This document shows positions 9,242-18,519 of a DNA stretch of 64,000 bases, one piece after another (the first letter of the stretch is position 1; the number at the start of each line of letters is the position of its first letter). A model generated the notes under the pieces. That model saw only the letters and a list, made by a program, of their open reading frames with translations. It was not told the origin of the DNA and searched no databases. A program made the translations under genes and the position numbers. Source of the stretch: Halieaceae bacterium MED-G27 (GTDB lineage Bacteria > Pseudomonadota > Gammaproteobacteria > Pseudomonadales > Halieaceae); the NCBI GenBank assembly GCA_002456975.1, contig NTKA01000001.1, positions 59,520-123,519 of the forward strand. Reading direction: 5' to 3'.

Positions 9242-10734
9242 CGATCCTGCTCCAATCGAAGTAAGCGCTGCTGTATTGCTCGCCGGGAAACACCCGCGAA
9301 TTGACTGATTCGATTTGCATCATTACCGAAGCGAGCTACCAGCGCGACCAACTCGTGATCGCTGACCTCGGCGGCGATGCGAGTATTGGGTAATTTATTC
9401 AGTCGCCGGTATATCGCTTGCCTGGACAGGGACAGTCGGCGCGCGGTCTCAGCCACTTCATAGTCACAAGCGCGATGCACTGCCAATAGTTGTTCGTCGT
9501 CGACATATTTGGTTTGTTCCGCAAGTGCCGCGGACGAGGTCGCTGAGCCAAAACGTTGATCATCGCCTACTTCGAGAGCGTATCGCCGGATGGCTAATTT
9601 CAGCTCCCTCACGTTGCCAGTCCATGTCCGATGCAGGGCTTTATGGAAAAACTGTCCCCAGGCAGCAGCTAAAAGCGGTGATCGGCCAAGGTCGCCGAAT
9701 AGATTTTCCTCCCCTTTTTCGGTGCATCCAATGTCTATCGACCGAGCGAGAGGACCTATATCTTCACGTCGTTCGGACAGATTGGGGATCTTGATGACGA
9801 TCCCACTCAAGCGGTGCAACAGCGACTGCCGAAACCCTTGGCCCTCGGAGACGCCGAGCTCAGTGGCGGCAATCAGTCGGACATCTACAGCACGGCTGCG
9901 ACCACCGACTACCGGGATTTCACCCTGCTCGAGAACACGCAGTAATTTGGGCTGTAGGAAAGGTGCAGTATCGCCAACCTCATCGAGAAAGATCGTTCCA
10001 CCGTGAGCTCGGACAAAAGCACCGTCACGCTCAATTGCACCAGTAAAAGCCCCTTTACTCGTTCCAAATAGCTCCGCTTCAGCCAGGCTATCGGGGATAC
10101 TCGCCATATTCAGGCGTTCAAACGATCGTCCGCTTCTTTCACTGAGCCGGTGGATGGCATTTGCCGCTACGTCTTTACCTACGCCCGTGTCACCCAGTAG
10201 CAATACAGGTAAATCACTACGGGCCGCCAAGGCAATAAGTCGGCGCACCTGTTTGGCTTGGTCAGACACTCCAAGGAATTCATGACGAAGCGGACTACCG
10301 GCATCGGTTCCGCGCCGAGGAACCAGCCTGACGAATCCAACTACAGCGTGCCCAAACCGTAAGCTAACCCCCTGCTTCAACTCATCGAGTGTGAGCGACA
10401 TCGATGGCGCATCATCGGGACCGAGCCGAGTCGGTGAGGTCTCCGAAAGATTGTTTAACCGGAGACCGCTTGAATGTTTGGAAATTCCGAGCGCACGACG
10501 ACTGATGTGTGCTTCCGAAAGGGGCTTGTCATCGTCGAGACTGGGGCTGTTGCGTCCCAGCACAGTCGTAGACAACAAAAACCCGTGATCGCCAGTCCAT
10601 GTGCCCAGCGAACGCGATGCACCAATACGCTCAAGATCTGGATGAAACACCACGGTCAGCCTCAAATCCCAGGCTTCGGTGACGGTATCACCCAAAGAAC
10701 GCAAGGCCTGCCTAGTCTTGGCAGCGGCCTCCAT
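9238..10734 (-). CDS. Sigma-54 interaction AAA+ regulator with FHA-like N-terminus and two C-terminal HTH motifs
   Basis: 498 aa; Walker A GDTGVGKD, ELFGTSKGAFTGA, Walker B GGTIFLDEVGD, RTWTGNVRELK; N-term LGRNSP...EAHISRRALGI...LRLNNLSETSPTRLG FHA-like; Fis-type HTH at C-term; ATGA overlap with kinase gene. Confidence 0.88.
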   Translation of the reverse strand: MEAAAKTRQALRSLGDTVTEAWDLRLTVVFHPDLERIGASRSLGTWTGDHGFLLSTTVLGRNSPSLDDDKPLSEAHISRRALGISKHSSGLRLNNLSETSPTRLGPDDAPSMSLTLDELKQGVSLRFGHAVVGFVRLVPRRGTDAGSPLRHEFLGVSDQAKQVRRLIALAARSDLPVLLLGDTGVGKDVAANAIHRLSERSGRSFERLNMASIPDSLAEAELFGTSKGAFTGAIERDGAFVRAHGGTIFLDEVGDTAPFLQPKLLRVLEQGEIPVVGGRSRAVDVRLIAATELGVSEGQGFRQSLLHRLSGIVIKIPNLSERREDIGPLARSIDIGCTEKGEENLFGDLGRSPLLAAAWGQFFHKALHRTWTGNVRELKLAIRRYALEVGDDQRFGSATSSAALAEQTKYVDDEQLLAVHRACDYEVAETARRLSLSRQAIYRRLNKLPNTRIAAEVSDHELVALVARFGNDANRISQFAGVSRRAIQQRLLRLEQDR

Positions 10735-10824
10735 GTGTCCCCCAGATTGTTTTTTTATTATGGGTACAGATTAGACCAAACCGCTGAACAAATCACGTCT
10801 GTCTATGTTTTATCGCGAAACAGG

Positions 10825-11622
10825 CTAGATAAGCGTGATGAGCGAAATAACTGCTAACCAGGCGTAAAGACTGTTCTCCAGCACCTTGAAAACTCGCCTC
10901 AGTCGGGGCTCTGGTGACTCCGGCGCCTCGGAAGATTTTCGGCAGGCATCAGACAAAAATTCGGCGGGATCATCATCGAAGTCCAGTGCTCTGCTTTTGA
11001 TCACTGCAGCGGTCTGCTCAGCGTCACCGATGATGGCAAACGACACCGCCAATAGCCGGGAGGGCAACCAATCGATTAAACGAACAGCGATGGTAGGCAC
11101 TGGGCTAGCAGTAGTCTCTGCCATCATGACTAAGCGGTAAGCTACAGCCGCTACCGGCCCCAGCAATACAAAATAAATTGCAGGTCCGAACCATCGGCGC
11201 ATGGCCATGTGTAGGAAAAACTCGGAGGCCTGATCAGCAAACGCATCGACATCGTCAGCTGCGACCTTAACGCCAGACTCCTCGAGTATCATCGAGCCAC
11301 CGTGATGGTCACCCGCTGATACACGAGACAAGAAGCGTTGACTCAAGGTCGGGAAGTCCTCGCGACCGAAAGCAAAGAACAACGCGGCGGTGCCGACTAT
11401 CAGTGTGTTTAAGCCACCGAATAAGCCACCCAATAGGTGATAAATGAGGGCGAGAGCGATGGCTGGGCCGATAACGAGGACAAACAACGCGTACAGCGAG
11501 GCCCCCTCGGATTCATCGACATAGGCTTTGAGCCTGCCGTACCAGGTGTCTTTGTGTAATGGACCACCCGGCCCCAACACCAAATACAACCCAGTAGCCA
11601 GTATGAACGCCAAATAGCTCAA
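10825..11622 (-). CDS. ampE: AmpE-like integral membrane protein
   Basis: 265 aa; multi-TM, CobD/AmpE-like (RRWFGPAIYFVLLGPVAAVAYRL, DWLPSRLLAVSFAIIGD); immediately downstream of ampD. Confidence 0.85.
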   Translation of the reverse strand: MSYLAFILATGLYLVLGPGGPLHKDTWYGRLKAYVDESEGASLYALFVLVIGPAIALALIYHLLGGLFGGLNTLIVGTAALFFAFGREDFPTLSQRFLSRVSAGDHHGGSMILEESGVKVAADDVDAFADQASEFFLHMAMRRWFGPAIYFVLLGPVAAVAYRLVMMAETTASPVPTIAVRLIDWLPSRLLAVSFAIIGDAEQTAAVIKSRALDFDDDPAEFLSDACRKSSEAPESPEPRLRRVFKVLENSLYAWLAVISLITLI

Positions 11623-11658
11623 CGCTACTTTCTCCTTTTAAATCCCCCGAACTACCAA

Positions 11659-12240
11659 TTAAATTCCCGGTAGCCCTGCCACCGCAAGCCGTCGCTCCAA
11701 TTCCCGCCAATCAAACGCAGGTCCCGGATCCGTCTTTCTGCCAGGCGCGATATCACTATGGCCTACGATAGCATTCTCATGAATCGCGGGAAGCGCATTG
11801 CGGCAAATTACAAGCAATTGCTCCAATACGTCGTACTGCGCCTCACTGTAGATATCGGTGTCGGTGCCCTCTAATTCAATACCAATCGAAAAATCATTGC
11901 AGCGATTGCGACTTCGCCATTCAGATACGCCAGCGTGCCAAGCACAATTATCTATTGATACAAATTGCACCACCTCGCCATCGCGACGGATAAAGAAGTG
12001 AGCCGACACCTCTAGCTGAGCGATATCTCCAAAGTAAGGATGTGCGTTCGGATCCAACGAATTGGTAAAGAGGCGTTCTACACTGTCTCCGCCAAATTCG
12101 CCGGGCGGCAGTGAAATATTATGAATCACCACCAGATCAACTGACTGGCCTTGAGCTCTGGGATGACAATTGGGGGATGGCACCTGCCGACATCCCGTCA
12201 ACCACCCCTGATGGAACGATCCTAAATTTTGGTTGGTCAC
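11659..12240 (-). CDS. ampD: 1,6-anhydro-N-acetylmuramyl-L-alanine amidase AmpD
   Basis: 193 aa; VDLVVIHNISLPPGEFGG, VSAHFFIRRDGEVVQFV, AWHAGVSEWRSRNRCNDFSIGIELEG, VGHSDIAPGRKTDPGPAFDW. Confidence 0.95.
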   Translation of the reverse strand: MTNQNLGSFHQGWLTGCRQVPSPNCHPRAQGQSVDLVVIHNISLPPGEFGGDSVERLFTNSLDPNAHPYFGDIAQLEVSAHFFIRRDGEVVQFVSIDNCAWHAGVSEWRSRNRCNDFSIGIELEGTDTDIYSEAQYDVLEQLLVICRNALPAIHENAIVGHSDIAPGRKTDPGPAFDWRELERRLAVAGLPGI

Positions 12241-12310
12241 GAGCCCTCCAAGCGCAGGCTGTGTTTCAATACGCGCAGTATATCAAGGACCCCTCCGGTC
12301 AGAGGCCTAA

Positions 12311-13141
12311 GTGTTAGATCAAGAGTACATCGACGCGCTAGTGAACCAAGCGCTCAGTGAGGATATTGGCAGCGGCGACATTACCGCCGAACTGGTCGGG
12401 GTCGAGGAAATACTGCAGGCGCGAGTGGTTACTCGTGAGTCAGGGGTGCTCTGTGGCCGCGCCTTTGCTGACACTGTTTTCGCCGCTGTCGATGCGTCAC
12501 TTGCCGTGACCTGGCATTGTGCTGATGGCGAGGAGCTCGCGCCCGATGACCTGCTGTTTGAAGTGTCGGGAAATGCACGAAGTATTCTCACCGCCGAGCG
12601 CACCGCCTTAAATTTCTTGCAGCTACTCTCAGGAACAGCCACCTACAGCCGATCGCTCGCCGCATTGGTCGCAGACTTACCCGTGCGACTGCTGGATACT
12701 AGAAAAACCATCCCGGGACTGCGGCTCGCACAGAAGTACGCCGTCACCTGCGGCGGTTGCTATAACCATCGTATCGGCTTGTTCGACGCCTTTCTCATTA
12801 AAGAAAATCATATCGCCGCTTGTGGTGGCATTGAATCCGCAATTAGTACTGCGAAAACCAAGGCACCGGGTAAACCCGTCGAGGTAGAGGTTGAATCCTT
12901 GCACGAATTCCAGCTTGCGATAGATGCGGGCGCCGACCGAGTAATGCTCGATAACTTCTCTCTCGACGCTATGCGTGAGGCTGTCGCCCTTGCTGCTGGA
13001 CGATTAGAGCTCGAAGCGTCGGGTAACGTTAATGAAGAGACACTGCGAGCTGTAGCCGAGACAGGGGTGGATTTCATCTCAATCGGAGCGCTAACCAAAG
13101 CGGTCACTCCACTCGACCTATCGATGCGGTTTATCGACTGA
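12311..13141 (+). CDS. nadC: Nicotinate-nucleotide pyrophosphorylase (carboxylating)
   Basis: 276 aa; [71 protein letters not shown] start. Confidence 0.96.
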   Translation: MLDQEYIDALVNQALSEDIGSGDITAELVGVEEILQARVVTRESGVLCGRAFADTVFAAVDASLAVTWHCADGEELAPDDLLFEVSGNARSILTAERTALNFLQLLSGTATYSRSLAALVADLPVRLLDTRKTIPGLRLAQKYAVTCGGCYNHRIGLFDAFLIKENHIAACGGIESAISTAKTKAPGKPVEVEVESLHEFQLAIDAGADRVMLDNFSLDAMREAVALAAGRLELEASGNVNEETLRAVAETGVDFISIGALTKAVTPLDLSMRFID

Positions 13142-13627
13142 TTACTCGGTCAAGAAAGGCGTCTTGTTGATTAATACGCCATTGGTATCCGCCGCGAGGA
13201 ATTGACCCGGTTCGACAGAAAAATCGACTCCCTCGAACTTAAGCGCTACATCACGCTCACCGCGACCGAGCTTTTCTGTTTTGATCGGCGAGGTACCCAG
13301 CGCGAACACGGCAAAATCAAAAGTATCGATTACCTCAACATCGCGAATAGCGCCGATAATGACCATACCCGCCCAGCCATTCTCCATGGCGCTCGCGGCC
13401 ACAAGATCGCCGGTCAGAGCTCGGCGGAGAGAGCCGCAGCCATCTACCAACAGTATGCGCCCGTGACCGGGCTCTGATACGGCTTCTTTGACTCGTGAGT
13501 TGTCCTCAAAGCAAGCAACGGTAGCGATCGGACCCTGACAGCTTATCCTGCGGCCGAACTGTTGAAATTGAAATGGCAGCGCCTGTGCGCCGGGATTCAA
13601 ATCAGACAGGTCTGGCGTTTTCAGCAA
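13142..13627 (-). CDS. rraA: Ribonuclease E activity regulator RraA family
   Basis: 161 aa; FGRRISCQGPIATVACFEDNS, LLVDGCGSLRRALTGDLVAASAMENGWAGMVIIGAIRDV. Confidence 0.92.
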   Translation of the reverse strand: MLKTPDLSDLNPGAQALPFQFQQFGRRISCQGPIATVACFEDNSRVKEAVSEPGHGRILLVDGCGSLRRALTGDLVAASAMENGWAGMVIIGAIRDVEVIDTFDFAVFALGTSPIKTEKLGRGERDVALKFEGVDFSVEPGQFLAADTNGVLINKTPFLTE

Positions 13628-13639
13628 ACCGTGTAATAC

Positions 13640-15403
13640 CTACAGCCAGTCCGAAGCGTAGCCATTGAGCTCTTGCAACGGTGACAAAATGGCATCGGCG
13701 TGAGCGCTGCCTCGCGGCAACAATCGATGCAGGTAGAACTCGGTGGTAGCTATTTTTCGTTGGCAGAATGCTGTTTTCTGATCTTTTGCTAGTAGCTCAA
13801 GGGCGACCAAGGAACTCGCGGCAAGATGCCAACCGCCGAAAAGATAACCGGTTTGCATCATGTAATCGAAAGACGCGCCGAGCGCCATCGAGCGATCAGT
13901 CTTGAACAGATCGAGAAGCGTTTGGGTGGTCATCACATGAGCTGACAAGGCATCGGCCAGGGCTGCTCCCATCGACGCCAGTCGGTCGTCGCTTGAGCCT
14001 GCCAGGGCGTCCGCGACCGCACGAATTTCAGAGTGCATTGCCTCCATGGTGGCACCGCCATCCCGGGCGAGCTTACGGTTAACAAGATCGGCCGCCTGAA
14101 TACCATTGGTACCTTCATAAATAGGAGTGATTCGAACGTCGCGCAAATACTGAGCAGCCCCAGTCTCCTCGACATAGCCCATGCCACCGTGCACCTGAAC
14201 CCCCAGCGAACAGACTTCCTGCCCCACCTCGGTCATCCAGCCTTTGATTACGGGAATCATGAGATCGAGCCGAGCCTTCCACTGGCCACGCTCATCGGGA
14301 GCGGCACCATGCGATAAATCCATGGTGAGTGATTCGATATAAGCAAGCGCTCGCATTGCCTCGTTAAGCGCCCGCATAGTCATGAGCATTCTTTTTACGT
14401 CGGGATGCTCGATAATGGGCACACCACCTTGTACCCGCTCGCGCGCGTACCCTACTGCTTTTTGATAAGCACCCTCGGAGGCGCCAAGCCCCTGCAGCCC
14501 AACTTTTAGACGCGCCTCGTTCATCATGGTGAACATACAAGCGAGTCCGTTGTGTTCCTCACCGACTAAGTAGCCTGTAGCACCACCGTTATCGCCATAA
14601 GCCATGACGCAGGTCGGGCTGCCGTGGATACCGAGCTTGTGCTCTACCGAGACCGGAAATACGTCGTTGCGCTCCCCGATACTGCCGTCTTCGTTCACCA
14701 TGAACTTAGGCACTAAAAACAGTGAAATGCCTTTACTGCCAGCTGGCGCATCGGGCAAGCGAGCTAACACCAGATGAATAATATTGTCGGTAGCGTCGTG
14801 GTCACCCCAGGTGATGTAAATCTTTTGGCCGAAAATTTTATAGTGGTCACCGTGTCGCTCGGCACGTGTTTTCATTGGCCCCAAGTCGGACCCTGCTCCC
14901 GACTCGGTCAAATTCATGGTCCCTGACCAGACGCCTGCGTTGATGTTGGGCAAGTATTTTGTTTTTAACTCGTCACTGCCATGCGCAGAGATCGCAAGTG
15001 CTGCACCCGAACTGAGAAACGGCTCCAATGCGAAAGCCATATCGGCACTGTTCCACATCTCGCAAGCAGCGGTGCCGTAAAGCTCGGGGAGCCCCTGACC
15101 ACCTTCATCGCCACGCGCGGCGATGCCAACCCAACCGCCCTCGCCGAGAGCCCGGATTGCCTCCCCGTACCCGGGTGAAATCGATACCTCGCCATCTGCA
15201 CAGCGAGCCGGCTGCTGATCGCCAACACGCCGCAATGGTGACACCATGTCAGCAGCGAGCTTACCCGCCTCCTCCAAGAGTGCAGTGGTTAAGTCAGAGC
15301 CCACGTCGAGCCCTTCGAATCGACTCAGCGGCCCAAGACGATCGCCCGCTTTGCAAACGTCATCGATTAAAAACTGCATGTCATCAAGGGGTGCTTTATA
15401 CAT
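13640..15403 (-). CDS. Acyl-CoA dehydrogenase (FadE-like, about 590 aa type)
   Basis: 587 aa; SGTMNLTESGAGSDLGPMKTRAERHGDHYKIFGQKIYITWGDHD, LGVQVHGGMGYVEETGAAQYLRDVRITPIYEGTNGIQAADL. Confidence 0.93.
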   Translation of the reverse strand: MYKAPLDDMQFLIDDVCKAGDRLGPLSRFEGLDVGSDLTTALLEEAGKLAADMVSPLRRVGDQQPARCADGEVSISPGYGEAIRALGEGGWVGIAARGDEGGQGLPELYGTAACEMWNSADMAFALEPFLSSGAALAISAHGSDELKTKYLPNINAGVWSGTMNLTESGAGSDLGPMKTRAERHGDHYKIFGQKIYITWGDHDATDNIIHLVLARLPDAPAGSKGISLFLVPKFMVNEDGSIGERNDVFPVSVEHKLGIHGSPTCVMAYGDNGGATGYLVGEEHNGLACMFTMMNEARLKVGLQGLGASEGAYQKAVGYARERVQGGVPIIEHPDVKRMLMTMRALNEAMRALAYIESLTMDLSHGAAPDERGQWKARLDLMIPVIKGWMTEVGQEVCSLGVQVHGGMGYVEETGAAQYLRDVRITPIYEGTNGIQAADLVNRKLARDGGATMEAMHSEIRAVADALAGSSDDRLASMGAALADALSAHVMTTQTLLDLFKTDRSMALGASFDYMMQTGYLFGGWHLAASSLVALELLAKDQKTAFCQRKIATTEFYLHRLLPRGSAHADAILSPLQELNGYASDWL

Positions 15404-15581
15404 TGCTACTCTCCAAACCCAGCCAAAATGTCTTCTGCTAAACCGGTTAACGCCCTTCGTGCTTACGCCAAAGATAAACTTAACGGCACGCGATCATGAA
15501 TACGCGGCGCATTGTAGCTGTTCGGTGCCGGAGACCAAGCCCAAATCCAAATTTTGAAACGGGATGACTTTGCTTTATGCT

Positions 15582-15596
15582 ATTCACTTCATGAAT
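15582..15596. promoter_or_regulatory. Candidate LysR-type operator (T-N11-A dyad)
   Basis: ATTCA-CTTCA-TGAAT perfect dyad located just upstream of lysR-type gene in divergent intergenic region. Confidence 0.45.
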
Positions 15597-15621
15597 AAAG
15601 GTGCTAGCGAGGATTTGCCCC

Positions 15622-16560
15622 ATGTCGAGGCTTAATCGCGTAGACCTCAATTTATTGGTCTACCTCGACGCATTGTTGCGCGAACGCAATGTGACACAAG
15701 CGGCTCACAGCCTGGGGTTATCCCAGCCCGCCATGAGTAACGGACTCAAGCGTCTTCGAGAAGTATTCAACGACCCACTCCTCATCCGAACCTCGGATGG
15801 CATGACGCCCACGGCAAAAGCAGAAGAGCTCGAGCCACAATTACGCGAAATCCTGACCGGCGTTGACCAAGCTCTGCAGCCAACTGACGAGTTTATGCCC
15901 GCCCGCGAAAACCGCGTGGTTCGATTGATGGCAAGCGATTACGCTGAATCGACGCTACTGCCGGCAGTGCTCCATGAGCTCCGCGAGCAGGCACCCGGGG
16001 TAACGCTTGATATTATGAACCCCTCGGATGTCAGCTTCCTCGATGTAGAGCGCGGTAAGGTGGATCTAGTCATCAACCGCTTTGACCAGATGCCTCAGTC
16101 ATTTCACCAGATCACATTGTGGCAGGACTCGTTTTCCTGCCTATTGAGTCCGGACAATCCAATACTCGAAAACTTCACGCTCGACAGCTACCTCGCAGCC
16201 GATCATATCTGGGTGAGCAAAACGGGCATGGGCGTCGGCGTGGGGGTTAACCCCGATGACGTTCAGCGACTGGGCTGGGTAGATTCCACCTTGGCGAGTT
16301 TGGGAAAAAAACGGCGCATTCGTGTGTTTACCCGGCACTACCAAGCGGCAATGACATTGGCTGAACAGAATGATCTAATCGCGACATTACCGACTCGTGC
16401 GACGTATCTAAAGCGTGACAACCCGAGGGTGGTTGTACGTGATGTCCCCTTCGATATGCCCGCAATGGAATTGAAAATGGCCTGGAGCCCGCTTCTTCAG
16501 CATAATCCTGGACATCGTTGGATTCGGCAGCTCATTACGCAAGTAGCGCGGTCGATTTAA
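15622..16560 (+). CDS. LysR-family transcriptional regulator (NodD-like subgroup)
   Basis: MSRLNRVDLNLLVYLDALLRERNVTQAAHSLGLSQPAMSNGLKRLREVFNDPLLIRTSDGMTPTAKAEEL; ATG at 15622 preferred over GTG at 15601. Confidence 0.93.
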   Translation: MSRLNRVDLNLLVYLDALLRERNVTQAAHSLGLSQPAMSNGLKRLREVFNDPLLIRTSDGMTPTAKAEELEPQLREILTGVDQALQPTDEFMPARENRVVRLMASDYAESTLLPAVLHELREQAPGVTLDIMNPSDVSFLDVERGKVDLVINRFDQMPQSFHQITLWQDSFSCLLSPDNPILENFTLDSYLAADHIWVSKTGMGVGVGVNPDDVQRLGWVDSTLASLGKKRRIRVFTRHYQAAMTLAEQNDLIATLPTRATYLKRDNPRVVVRDVPFDMPAMELKMAWSPLLQHNPGHRWIRQLITQVARSI

Positions 16561-16577
16561 TCATCGAGGACGGTGCC

Positions 16578-18245
16578 ATGAGCGAAACGATTGAACTCAA
16601 AGGTCAGTACGAAGCCGCGACCGTGTACTCAAATGAGCCAGTTGTTGCGGTGCGAGATAATGTGATCTCGCCTATCGAATGCCTCTATCTCATCGAACTG
16701 GCGAAACCTCACATCAAGCGCGCCGGTGTTGTACTCGATGATGGGTATCGCGAGAGCGATGGGCGGACAGGTTCGAACCATTGGCTGAAATATGAGGAAG
16801 ACGATGTCGTCAAATCGATCGGTCAGCGACTTGCCGATATTGTTGGCTTACCGCTGACCAACGCGGAATCGATGCAAATCATCCACTACGGCCCCACCCA
16901 GGAGTATCGACCCCATTTCGATGCATTCAACCTAAGTCAGCCGCGGGGTCAGCGGGCCGCAAAGTGGGGTGGACAACGCTTGGTGACGGCTTTGGTCTAC
17001 CTGAATCAGCCCGAAAGTGGTGGCAGTACCGAATTCCCCAAGCTCGGGATCAAGGTCCCAGCACTACCCGGCCGCATGGTGATCTTTCACAACACCGACG
17101 AGGACATGAGTGGCCCGCACCCCCTCAGCCTGCACGCAGGCATGCCCGTCGAGGCCGGTGAAAAATGGGCCTTCAACCTGTGGTTTCGCCACGGCGAGAC
17201 GAGCAAGTCCTATTCGATCACTGCAGACGACGATCTTCCGAAGGTCAAGTTCTCTACTGGCGCGGCTGCAAAAGCGCAATCACCGACGTTAGCCGATCCA
17301 TCCACGCACTCAGATGTCCCCAATCGGCTGACCGTGATTAGTAATCGCGCTGAAGGCCTATGGCAAGAAGCGGTCGCCAACCTCAAGCGCCGACACGGTG
17401 ACAGCCTTGAAGCCGCCCACGTCAGCTACTGGGATAGTTACGGTAATAACGAGGCCCCTGAGGCACCGACGGGATTTTCAGCGCCGATCTACAGCACCGC
17501 TAGTCGAAGCGTCCTGAATCCGCTGTCTGATCAACGAGAGTTTTCGCGCTTATTGAAACAAACCGGATGTGCCTCGATCGCACCCGCAACGTACGAATCG
17601 ATCGAGGACGTCAAAACCACTCAACCCGACCCTCAGCAACTCTGGTTTATTAAGTCGCGCATGCGATCAGCCAAGGACAACACACTCTGCGTGCCAACGG
17701 CAGTGCTACTCGCAGCCTCACTGCCGGCTAATCACGTAGTTCAAGCAGGTGTTAGCAATATTGAGCTCATAGCGAATCGTAAGTTCACTTACCGCTGCTA
17801 CCTCGTCATGGTGGATGGCTGCTTACACGCCTTCCAAAATGGCGTCGTTTTCGTCCACGGCGCACCCTATGTGCCCACACAGGCCGACTTTACAAGTCAG
17901 GTTGATAACAAAAGCTATCGCGAGCCCGATTCGGGTATCGATGTATTGCCCATGACTGACACTGAACATGCGGAGGCGCTGCTTGCTGGTACTGCTTCGC
18001 TGGCCAAAGCTATGCAGCCCGCATTGTTGGCTCTCAGCAATGAATGCAAAGGCCAGAAATTCGCCATTTTAGGGCTCGATACCTTGTTAAAGCGGGACGG
18101 TCAGCTATCACTCATCCGCGTGCATTCATTCCCGAACTTCGTTATGACCCGGGACATAAACGATGCGGTTCATTTGCCGTTATTTGAAAATATCCTCAAG
18201 TTAATGGTGGGGCGTAACTCCGATTTACTCACCCCACTCCAGTAA
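16578..18245 (+). CDS. Prolyl 4-hydroxylase-type 2OG-Fe(II) dioxygenase fused to a TTL (tubulin-tyrosine ligase)-like ATP-grasp domain
   Basis: N-term: MQIIHYGPTQEYRPHFDAFN...LVTALVYLNQPESGGSTEFPKLGIKVPALPGRMVIFHN...HAGMPVEAGEKWAFNLWFR (HxD...H...K). C-term: LWFIKS...HVVQAGVSNIELIANRKFTYRCYLVMVDGCLHAFQNGVVFVHGAPY...FAILGLDTLLKRDGQLSLIRVHSFPNF follows TTL domain order. ATG at 16578 preferred; 17 nt after lysR stop. Confidence 0.85.
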   Translation: MSETIELKGQYEAATVYSNEPVVAVRDNVISPIECLYLIELAKPHIKRAGVVLDDGYRESDGRTGSNHWLKYEEDDVVKSIGQRLADIVGLPLTNAESMQIIHYGPTQEYRPHFDAFNLSQPRGQRAAKWGGQRLVTALVYLNQPESGGSTEFPKLGIKVPALPGRMVIFHNTDEDMSGPHPLSLHAGMPVEAGEKWAFNLWFRHGETSKSYSITADDDLPKVKFSTGAAAKAQSPTLADPSTHSDVPNRLTVISNRAEGLWQEAVANLKRRHGDSLEAAHVSYWDSYGNNEAPEAPTGFSAPIYSTASRSVLNPLSDQREFSRLLKQTGCASIAPATYESIEDVKTTQPDPQQLWFIKSRMRSAKDNTLCVPTAVLLAASLPANHVVQAGVSNIELIANRKFTYRCYLVMVDGCLHAFQNGVVFVHGAPYVPTQADFTSQVDNKSYREPDSGIDVLPMTDTEHAEALLAGTASLAKAMQPALLALSNECKGQKFAILGLDTLLKRDGQLSLIRVHSFPNFVMTRDINDAVHLPLFENILKLMVGRNSDLLTPLQ

Positions 18246-18519
18246 AACGGGCATAGGCCAACTCTTTAGTCTGTCACCCGACAAAGGACTCGATGACCTA
18301 CCATCGCATGTGCTCTACCACACGCGCTAATCGACTGCGGCTGGCACACAGGCAGTGAGCTCGTGTCGCGGTTTACGACAGCGGCCGGATCATAAAAATT
18401 CCATATACCCCAGCGTCTAATCATCCATGAAAGTTATAGCGGTCATTAATACCGAGCCGTTCAGCTGACTCAGAAAGAGCACCACAATAGCGCTTTTCTA
18501 TCATCGGTAGTGTGCTGCT

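Noticed and set aside
18246-18519. Intergenic region before glcB with short inverted repeats (e.g. TGTCG...CGACA)
   Set aside because: Short and imperfect; not distinguishable from chance without comparative data
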